A DNA stretch of 21,374 nt from DASYSL01 sp036003365 (GTDB lineage: Bacteria; Eisenbacteria; RBG-16-71-46; DASYSL01). A program made the translations under genes and the position numbers. The notes beneath the pieces are model-generated. The model did not search any database, was not told the origin of the DNA, and saw only the letters and a list, made by a program, of their open reading frames with translations. The stretch lies in assembly GCA_036003365.1 (NCBI GenBank), contig DASYSL010000175.1, positions 1 through 21,374 of the forward strand. Direction: 5' to 3'. Below, in pieces: positions 16,416 through 21,374 of the stretch (its first letter is position 1; the number at the start of each line of letters is the position of its first letter).

Positions 16416-17387
16416 ATGAGCCAGAAAAAGAAGAAGAGTGGGATCCGGAAGGTCGCCTGGATCGCGGGCTTCATACTGCTCGCGGCGCTAGTGTTCGTCG
16501 CGGCCAAGAAGTCGGACCCGAAAAAGTTCCTCGAGATCGCCTCGCATGCCTCGCCGCGCTGGATGGGGGTGGCCGTCGCGCTCCAGATCGGCACGTACGT
16601 GTGCGCCGCCGCCGTCTTGCGGCTCGGGCTCGCGCGCGGCCGCTCGACCAAGCGCGTCGGCCTCCTCCGTCTGGTGCCGCTCGGGCTCATGAAGATCTTC
16701 GTCGATCAGGCGTTGCCCACGGGCGGCGCCGGCGGCACCATCCTGGTCGTGCGTGCGATGGAGAAGCAGGGCGCCACCCAGAAAAGCGCCACGCGCGCCG
16801 TGGTCGCCGGACTCTTCGGGTTCTACTTTGCGTACGCCCTGGCCGTGGCGCTGAGCCTCATCGTTCTATGGATGCACGGGCCCGTGAATCGCACGGTGCG
16901 GATCCTCGCCAGCTTGGTCGGGATCGTGCTTCTCGCCCTGCCGGCTCTTCTCGTGTGGCTCGCCCACGTTTCGCAATCGCCGCCACGCTGGCTGCGCAAG
17001 ATTCCTTTCGTGGGCTCGCGCGCGCGGCTTCTGGGCAAGGCGGCGGCCGATGCCATGAAAGACCGCGCGCTCCTGGCCGGCGACACCGGCCTCCAGCTCG
17101 CCATCTTCGTCCTCGACAGCACCACTTTGTATGCGATTCTCCATGCGTTGGGGCGTGACCCGGGCCCCGTGCGCGTGTTTGCGAGCTTCACCATGGCTTC
17201 GGTAGCGGCCACGCTCAGCGTGCTGCCCGGCGGCGTGGGCGTCTTCGAGGCGGGCTCGATTCTCATGCTCCGACTCATGGGGGAAGGACTGGAAGTGGCA
17301 TTCGCGGCCACCATCTTGTTCCGCGGACTTTCGCTCTGGCTTCCCATGCTGCCGGGCTCGATCCTGGCTCGGCGAGTGATGTCATGA
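16416..17387 (+). CDS. Flippase-like membrane protein (LPG_synthase_TM / UPF0104 family)
   Basis: A 323-residue polytopic membrane protein resembling the transmembrane domain of lysylphosphatidylglycerol synthases (AglD/MprF-N type). It has a Lys-rich cytoplasmic N-terminus (SQKKKKSGIRK), a first membrane helix, MGVAVALQIGTYVCAAAVLR, the family loop KIFVDQALPTGGAGGT, and the late motif SVLPGGVGVFEAG followed by FRGLSLWLPMLPGSIL. Stand-alone members are usually proposed as lipid or glycolipid flippases. There is no aminoacyl-transferase domain, so it is not a complete LPG synthase. The ATG lies 9 nt after the terminator T run. Its stop overlaps the next gene as ATGA, so the two products are probably made together. 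Confidence 0.85.
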   Translation: MSQKKKKSGIRKVAWIAGFILLAALVFVAAKKSDPKKFLEIASHASPRWMGVAVALQIGTYVCAAAVLRLGLARGRSTKRVGLLRLVPLGLMKIFVDQALPTGGAGGTILVVRAMEKQGATQKSATRAVVAGLFGFYFAYALAVALSLIVLWMHGPVNRTVRILASLVGIVLLALPALLVWLAHVSQSPPRWLRKIPFVGSRARLLGKAAADAMKDRALLAGDTGLQLAIFVLDSTTLYAILHALGRDPGPVRVFASFTMASVAATLSVLPGGVGVFEAGSILMLRLMGEGLEVAFAATILFRGLSLWLPMLPGSILARRVMS

Positions 17388-17800
17388 CGCCGGCGGCTCA
17401 CGACGAATGGCAAGGGAAGCTCACCTACTTCGACCAACCGGCGCGTCCGGCGACTGTCGCGTTGGTGCGTTACGACCATCGCCAGCGGGTGACGCGCGCC
17501 GTCCTCATCCTGCTCGCCTGCTGGGCGGCCGCCGCGGTCACCGTCCTCATTCCCATCCTGCATCTCATTCTCGTGCCGGCCTTCTTCCTGGCAGGGCCGT
17601 TCTTCGCCTACCGTCGCCTGCACGAGGTCGCGACGGTGACGCGCGTCCGTGGCGCCTGCCCGGCCTGTGGCCAGCAAATCGATCACGTGGCACGCGAGCC
17701 CTGGAAGCCGCTCCTGCGCCTGGATTGCGAACATTGCCGTCGCCGCGTCACGCTCGAGAGCGAGCTCGAGGGACCGCGAGCCGCAGCTCCGTCTGCTTGA
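17384..17800 (+). CDS. Two-helix membrane protein with C-terminal zinc ribbon, function unknown
   Basis: This is a 138-residue protein. Two hydrophobic segments at about 38-56 and 58-76 (LILLACWAAAAVTVLIPILH, then LILVPAFFLAGPFFAY) form a likely membrane hairpin. Residues 92-118 hold a zinc-ribbon-like CPAC-x19-CEHC arrangement (Cys92, 95, 115, 118), so one Zn2+ is likely bound on the cytoplasmic side. I do not recognise the family. The ATG overlaps the stop of the flippase-like gene, so a joint role at the membrane is plausible but unproven. The 48-bp repeat array begins 12 nt after the stop. Confidence 0.72.
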   Translation: MTPAAHDEWQGKLTYFDQPARPATVALVRYDHRQRVTRAVLILLACWAAAAVTVLIPILHLILVPAFFLAGPFFAYRRLHEVATVTRVRGACPACGQQIDHVAREPWKPLLRLDCEHCRRRVTLESELEGPRAAAPSA

Positions 17801-17812
17801 GGGCTCGCTTGG

Positions 17813-17956
17813 GTGCCGTCACGGCATGCGATTGGGTCAACTTGACCTTGGACCCATTGGGTCGCCGTGCGGCGTGCGATTGGGTCAACGCGACCTTTGA
17901 CCCACTTCGTCGCCTTGCGGCATGCGATTGGGTCACCGTGGTTTTAGACCCACTTT
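17813..17956 (+). repeat. Three tandem imperfect 48-bp repeats with inverted-repeat core
   Basis: The units are 17813-17860, 17861-17908 and 17909-17956. Each contains the nearly invariant GCATGCGATTGGGTCA (GCGTGCGATTGGGTCA in unit 2). A GACCCA arm follows 12 nt after TGGGTC. The arms are TGGGTC 17833-17838 with GACCCA 17851-17856, TGGGTCAA 17881-17888 with TTGACCCA 17897-17904 (8-bp perfect stem), and TGGGTC 17929-17934 with GACCCA 17947-17952. The arms are conserved while the centres differ, as expected for a DNA- or RNA-structure element. The array occupies most of the gap between the zinc-ribbon gene and the dodecin-like gene. Confidence 0.88.
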
Positions 17957-17977
17957 GAAAACAACCGAGGAGGAAGC

Positions 17978-18280
17978 ATGTTGAAGAGACTCGCCTTGAT
18001 CGCTGTGCTTTTCAGCACGTTGCTGGGTGTGACCGTGGCTCTCTCCGACGGCACGCCGCTGCCGCCCAAGACCAAGTCGGCCGTCACGTTGTTCGAAGGC
18101 ACGTCGAACAAGGGCGATCTGGAAGAAGCCCTGAAGGCCGCCATCGAATCTGCCATGACTTCGCGCAAGGGCATCGCCGACGCCATGGTGGAATGGAAGT
18201 TGAAAGACATCTCCGGCACTCAGGGCGGCATCGCCGGCTTCAACCGTCTGACGGTGACCATCGAGGTGAAGCCCCAGTAG
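17978..18280 (+). CDS. Small exported dodecin-like protein
   Basis: A 100-residue protein with a strong Shine-Dalgarno AGGAGG (17968-17973) 4 nt before ATG. It opens with a signal peptide (MLKRLALIAVLFSTLLGVTV, cleavage near ALS). The remaining residues resemble the dodecin beta-alpha-beta-beta pattern: LFEGTSNKGDLEEALKAAIE (strand, GTS turn, helix), VEWKLKDISG, then GGIAGFNRLTVTIEV as the closing strand. Dodecins are small flavin- or CoA-binding dodecamers of about 70 residues, normally cytoplasmic. An exported version is unusual, and the similarity is by eye only, so binding is not asserted. The gene stands alone between the repeat array upstream and a sigma-54-type promoter downstream. A short GCCGG/CCGGC inverted repeat (18299-18315) follows the stop. 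Confidence 0.68.
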   Translation: MLKRLALIAVLFSTLLGVTVALSDGTPLPPKTKSAVTLFEGTSNKGDLEEALKAAIESAMTSRKGIADAMVEWKLKDISGTQGGIAGFNRLTVTIEVKPQ

Positions 18281-18350
18281 AAATGTCGAATCCGGAGCGC
18301 CGGCTTACATCCGGCCCAATCAACAGCGCTTCGTTGAACGATCTAACGCA

Positions 18351-18366
18351 TGGCACATGGATTGCT
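18351..18366 (+). promoter_or_regulatory. Sigma-54 (RpoN) -24/-12 promoter
   Basis: TGGCACATGGATTGCT matches the consensus TGGCACG-N4-TTGCW with one mismatch (A for G at the seventh base). The GG at 18352-18353 and the GC at 18364-18365 have the required spacing. Transcription would begin near 18377, leaving about 23 nt including the AAGGAGGG ribosome-binding site before ATG 18400. An enhancer-binding-protein site is expected upstream but I could not identify one. Confidence 0.75.
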
Positions 18367-18399
18367 GTTCGCAAGGAGTAGGAAAGAAGGAGGGCGTCC

Positions 18400-18975
18400 A
18401 TGGAAAAGACAACGAGGAAGACCCGCACGCCGCCCGAGCAGCCTCCGCGCGAGGACATCGCGGCGACCTACGACGAGTTCAAGGAGTTCGAAGGGCGCAA
18501 GTACACCGGGATGAAGGTGGGCCGCAGCCACAAGTGGTATTACGACAAGGGCACCTGGAAAGAAACCAAGATCACGCCCGAGGAATGGAAGGTCGAGTAC
18601 CACGTCACCAAGCGGCGCGCCGGTAAGGCGCCCGAGGGCTCCGGTGTCCCGGTGGGCACGGGCTATCACTGGTATGTCCTCGCGCACCAGAACGTGACCA
18701 AGCTCAACGCCAACGACTACTCCACCTCACTCATCGGCATGAAGTTCAAGCTCGCGCACCTGCGCGCCGACAAGGGGACGTGGAGCGCGAGCACGCAGGC
18801 GCAGCGCAAGCACATGGTGAAGATTCTGCAGGGTGTGATCGAGAATCTCGAAAAAGAGATCGAGGCTGACGCCAAGCGGCCCATGCGCGTGACGGAGAAG
18901 AAGACCGTCGCTCGCAAGCCGGCGCGCGTGCCCGCCAAGATGCCGGCTCGCGCGCGCACGCGGCGCACCGGCTGA
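18400..18975 (+). CDS. Uncharacterised soluble protein with basic Ala/Pro/Arg-rich tail
   Basis: A 191-residue protein that I do not recognise. AAGGAGGG (18387-18394) lies 5 nt before the ATG. The core (about 25-157) is rich in aromatic and charged residues: KYTGMKVGRSHKWYYDKGTW, KITPEEWKVEYHVTKRRAG, GTGYHWYVLAHQNVTKLNA and MKFKLAHLRADKGTWS. It ends in an amphipathic helix (HMVKILQGVIENLEKEIEAD). Residues 160-191 are a Lys/Arg/Ala/Pro tail (KKTVARKPARVPAKMPARAR) like those of histone-H1-like or nucleic-acid-binding proteins. There is no signal peptide or membrane helix. The sigma-54 promoter suggests conditional expression. Binding to DNA, RNA or polyanions is a guess from composition only. 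Confidence 0.8.
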   Translation: MEKTTRKTRTPPEQPPREDIAATYDEFKEFEGRKYTGMKVGRSHKWYYDKGTWKETKITPEEWKVEYHVTKRRAGKAPEGSGVPVGTGYHWYVLAHQNVTKLNANDYSTSLIGMKFKLAHLRADKGTWSASTQAQRKHMVKILQGVIENLEKEIEADAKRPMRVTEKKTVARKPARVPAKMPARARTRRTG

Positions 18976-19329
18976 CGGGCGCTGACCCGCGCTTCGCCGC
19001 GGCCGCGGATGACGCTCACGCCGCTTTCCTGCACGCAGGGCGCGTGCCCGCGCGCCCTTGTCGGGTGGTTTCTCCCATCGCGCCGGGGGAAATGACGCGA
19101 GGCCGCGGGCCCTGACTCATGCGCCTCGCACGAGTTTGCTCTCGACCGCGTCTTTCTCCAGCTCCACGCCATTGCAAACTGCTGTAACCACCTCGGCGAC
19201 AGTTGGCCAACAAGTTGCTGTGAACGCCTGCACGGGACGGACCCTAGTCGTCGCTCATTGGGTCCGAGGGTCCGCAGCGGGACGTCCCGCGAGCCTCCTC
19301 GGCAAGAGTTCCTTTCGGGGAGTGCTCTC
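18976..19329. other. 354-bp gene-free stretch between the basic-tailed protein and the secreted repeat protein
   Basis: No convincing coding frame is visible. The first 90 bases hold GC-rich palindromes (18997-19008) and a terminator-like hairpin (19037-19058). From about 19120 to 19240 the composition is less GC-rich (for example CATTGCAAACTGCTGTAACC), as expected of a promoter region, but I cannot fix a -35/-10 pair. GCGGGACGTCCCGC (19277-19290) is a 14-bp palindrome 39 bp before ATG 19330. One of that length is expected by chance in this much sequence. Confidence 0.6.
19037..19058 (+). terminator. Terminator-like hairpin after the basic-tailed protein
   Basis: AGGGCGCG (19037-19044) and CGCGCCCT (19051-19058) form a perfect 8-bp stem with a 6-nt loop, 61 nt after the stop of the upstream gene. 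The following sequence (TGTCGGGTGGTTTCTCCC) is only mildly T-rich, so intrinsic termination is uncertain. Confidence 0.45.
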
Positions 19330-21374
19330 ATGTCCCGTTTCGCCCGCCTCATGTCATCCCTCACGGTCCTGGCGCTCGGTGTCCTTCTCGCCGGCACGGC
19401 TCACGCCGCTCCCTCGGCCACGCTCGACCAGGTGCGCAACGGCCAGGCGAGCTCCCCGACGACTCCGATTCCAACCTGGGTCAACGGCAACGCGGGCGCT
19501 TCGAACTCGCACTATCTCGAGAGCCACTCGATCGCCTACCGCACCGTGATGGACGGCTTGCCCACCGATGGCACGGTCGTCGAACTCGTGATCGGTTACG
19601 ACGCGCGGCGCAGCGGCTCGTACGCGCTCGACTACCTCACGCACTTCCAGCGCCTTCTGCCGCACGTGCTCTTCTCCCATCGTGACCCCGAAGTGTTCGT
19701 GCCCCTGAACGGCATCACGGGCGTGACCTCGGACATCACGACCGCTCCGTTTCCGCTGCCCACGAGCAATGTGACCATCGATCCCGACGGATCTGGTCCG
19801 GAGCCGGCCGCCGCCCAGCCGCTCAACAGCATGGCGGCGCTGCCCGACAGCCAGCGCGTCATGACGCTCTATGGCGGCACGATTCTCGATGTCACGTGGG
19901 ATACGCAGGCGGACATGAATCTCACCACGAGCTCGTCGGAATCGCGCGTCAAGGTGCGCTTCATCCCCAGCGGACCCAAGGCGGTCCTCGCCTGGGGCGG
20001 TCACATCGCGTGTCGCTGGGATTGGGGCTTCAACGCCAACGGCACCGCGCGATCGGCCGCCGGCATCAGCGGCTCCTCGTATCACATGCGTCTCGTGACC
20101 TGGAACCTGGGGAATCTCGGCAATCAAGATCGCTCGATGTCGACCGACGCCGTGTTCCCGGTGCCCACCTGCGCCATTTCGCCGCTGGGCCCGTTCTGCG
20201 CCGGCACCACCAACACGCACAGCGCACCGGCGGGCATGGAGTCGTATCAGTGGACGCTCTTCGACAACACCGCGGGCGCCGTGATCGTGGGCACGGACAC
20301 GAGCACGTCGGTCGTGGTGAAGACGAGCTTCCCCGGGAGCTACAGCTTGCTTCTGACCACCGGGGCGAGCGGGTTCAGCAAGCAGTGCTCGGCCACGGTG
20401 AACGTGCTGGCGCCGGCGACCGCCGACGCGGGCGCGGATCTCGAGTCGTGCGCCTCGAGCCCCATGGTGCAGCTCGCCGGCATCGTCTCCGGGGGCACGG
20501 TGAGCTGGACGGGCGGCGCCGGAGTGTTCAACCCGAGCCGCAACGTCGCCAATCCGACCTACACGCCCTCGGCGGCCGAGATCAGCGCCGGTGGCGTCAC
20601 TCTCACCTTGAACTCGATCTCGACCGGACCGTGCGCCTCGGTGAGCGATCAGGTGCGCATCAACGTGCGCCCGGTGGCCACCGCCAACGCCGGCGCCGAT
20701 CAGACGGTCTGTGCGAGCAATTCGCAGGTGCAGCTCGCGGGGGTGGTGGGTGGAGGTGCCTCGAGTGGCACGTGGAGCGGGGGAGCGGGCACGTTCAACC
20801 CGAGTAATGCGGCCTTGAACGCGATCTATACGCCGAGCGCCGGCGAGATCGCGGCGGGCGGCGTGACCCTCACGCTCACCACCAACGATCCGGCCGGGGC
20901 GTGTGGCGCCTTCGCGGACCAGATGCAGATCACGATCAACCCTTCGGCCACCGCCAACGCGGGCGTCGACCAGGCCGTGTGCGCGACGAGCCCGCAAGTG
21001 CAGCTCGCAGGCGTGCTCGGCGGGGGCGCGACCAGCGGCACGTGGAGCGGCGGAGCGGGCACGTACAACCCGAACGCTTCGGCGCTGAACGCGGTCTACA
21101 CGCCTTCGGCGGCCGAGATCGCTGCCGGCGGGGTCACGCTCACGCTCTCGACCAATGACCCGGCCGGTCCATGCGGGGCGGCCAGCGATCAAGTGCACGT
21201 CACCATCGATCGCGCGGCCACGGCCAACGCGGGCACGGATCAAACGGTGTGCTCGTCGAGCCCGCAAGTTCAGCTCGCGGCCATCTTCGGTGGCGGCGCT
21301 TCCGGCGGTTCGTGGAGCGGTGGGGCGGGCTCATACAACCCGAACGCCTTTTCGCCCAATGCCATCTACACGCC
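19330..21374 (+). CDS. Secreted protein with tandem ~90-residue Cys-containing Ig/PKD-like repeats, 3'-truncated
   Basis: The frame is open from ATG 19330 to the window end (681 codons and 2 bases), so the C-terminus is missing. GGGGAG (19317-19322) lies 7 nt upstream. The signal peptide is SLTVLALGVLLAGTAHA, with cleavage before APS. The next 310 residues are a unique N-terminal region without a recognised domain (HSIAYRTVMDGLPTDGTVVE, ALDYLTHFQRLLPHVLFSHR, CAISPLGPFCAGTTNTH). From 20416 the protein is built of repeats of 87, 90 and 90 residues and an incomplete fourth. Each has NAGADQTVC, QVQLAG, GTWSGGAGTFNP, YTPSAAEIAAGGVTLTL and a second Cys in GPCG, so a disulfide per unit is likely. 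Similar repeats are common in secreted adhesin-like proteins of Bacteroidota and allied phyla, often with a sorting signal at the C-terminus. Function is probably surface binding (inference). Confidence 0.86.
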   Translation, partial: MSRFARLMSSLTVLALGVLLAGTAHAAPSATLDQVRNGQASSPTTPIPTWVNGNAGASNSHYLESHSIAYRTVMDGLPTDGTVVELVIGYDARRSGSYALDYLTHFQRLLPHVLFSHRDPEVFVPLNGITGVTSDITTAPFPLPTSNVTIDPDGSGPEPAAAQPLNSMAALPDSQRVMTLYGGTILDVTWDTQADMNLTTSSSESRVKVRFIPSGPKAVLAWGGHIACRWDWGFNANGTARSAAGISGSSYHMRLVTWNLGNLGNQDRSMSTDAVFPVPTCAISPLGPFCAGTTNTHSAPAGMESYQWTLFDNTAGAVIVGTDTSTSVVVKTSFPGSYSLLLTTGASGFSKQCSATVNVLAPATADAGADLESCASSPMVQLAGIVSGGTVSWTGGAGVFNPSRNVANPTYTPSAAEISAGGVTLTLNSISTGPCASVSDQVRINVRPVATANAGADQTVCASNSQVQLAGVVGGGASSGTWSGGAGTFNPSNAALNAIYTPSAGEIAAGGVTLTLTTNDPAGACGAFADQMQITINPSATANAGVDQAVCATSPQVQLAGVLGGGATSGTWSGGAGTYNPNASALNAVYTPSAAEIAAGGVTLTLSTNDPAGPCGAASDQVHVTIDRAATANAGTDQTVCSSSPQVQLAAIFGGGASGGSWSGGAGSYNPNAFSPNAIYT
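20416..21374 (+). repeat. In-frame direct repeats of 261, 270, 270 and >158 bp
   Basis: The units start at 20416, 20677, 20947 and 21217. The second and third are exactly 270 bp, the first is 261 bp, and the fourth is cut by the window end. The last three units share long near-identical stretches such as GGCACGTGGAGCGG and GCCAACGCGGGC. The first is more diverged (VSGGTVSWTGGAGVFNP). The pattern suggests expansion of the array by recombination, with the oldest unit nearest the N-terminus. Confidence 0.88.

Noticed and set aside
17813..17956. CRISPR array
   Set aside because: The units are directly abutting imperfect copies with no unique spacers and no cas genes nearby.
17407..17958. A plus-strand frame reading through the 48-bp repeats as 16-residue units
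   Set aside because: It overlaps the zinc-ribbon gene in another frame, and the repeats conserve inverted arms rather than an obvious protein pattern. It is kept only as a caveat.
19277..19290. 14-bp palindrome GCGGGACGTCCCGC as an operator
   Set aside because: A palindrome of this length is expected about once by chance in a window this size, and there is no second copy.
19354..21267. A long open frame on the minus strand opposite the secreted repeat protein
   Set aside because: Its composition is Arg/Ala/His-rich with no domain. The plus frame has a signal peptide, a ribosome-binding site and coherent repeats.

Overview
The window is a high-GC bacterial chromosome segment, densely coding and close to co-directional. 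It has no rRNA or tRNA gene, insertion sequence or CRISPR array. Several traits recur in under-cultured high-GC lineages such as Candidatus Eisenbacteria, Gemmatimonadota and Acidobacteriota: a PknB-type kinase fused to a TolB-like domain and TPRs, an exported S9 peptidase, a secreted beta-propeller protein with a FlgD/sorting-type C-terminus, and a secreted protein built of roughly 90-residue repeats. An Eisenbacteria-like (FCB-related) origin is my best guess, and it is only an inference. TonB and the exported proteins suggest a diderm cell.

Layout. Positions 3-2773 hold the C-terminal two thirds of phosphoketolase coupled by an ATGA overlap to acetate kinase, which together make acetate and ATP from sugar phosphates via acetyl phosphate. 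Positions 2865-4205 hold a TonB-like protein followed by a thioredoxin-fold/TPR protein whose frame is interrupted by one in-frame TGA. On the minus strand, 4222-7177 holds an exported DUF4440-like protein and a large Ser/Thr kinase. Positions 7302-10677 hold a methyltransferase, a secreted five-bladed-propeller (GH43/GH32-like) protein and a small membrane protein. An S9 peptidase lies on the minus strand at 10692-12707. Positions 12845-16373 are a Dpp/Opp-type ABC importer (lipoprotein plus two permeases, each joined by an ATGA overlap, no ATPase genes), closed by an intrinsic terminator. Positions 16416-17800 hold a flippase-like membrane protein overlapping a zinc-ribbon membrane protein. 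From 17813 come a 3 x 48-bp repeat array, a small exported dodecin-like protein, an unrecognised basic-tailed protein behind a strong sigma-54 promoter match, a 354-bp gene-free stretch, and the start of a secreted repeat protein that runs off the end.

The main discovery candidate is the gene at 3639-4205. Its only internal stop is TGA at codon 33, exactly where the first redox cysteine of a thioredoxin CxxC motif belongs, giving U-S-G-C. An almost perfect two-tier hairpin starts one base after the TGA and satisfies the bacterial SECIS rules, with 16-17 nt from UGA to the apical loop and a G at the start of that loop. I read it as a selenoprotein that a standard gene caller would truncate to a start at GTG 3783 or call a pseudogene. 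Other notable signals are the sigma-54 promoter at 18351-18366, the 48-bp inverted-core repeats at 17813-17956, and the exported dodecin-like protein. Several starts differ from the longest open frame: TTG 8139, GTG 12845 and ATG 1565.
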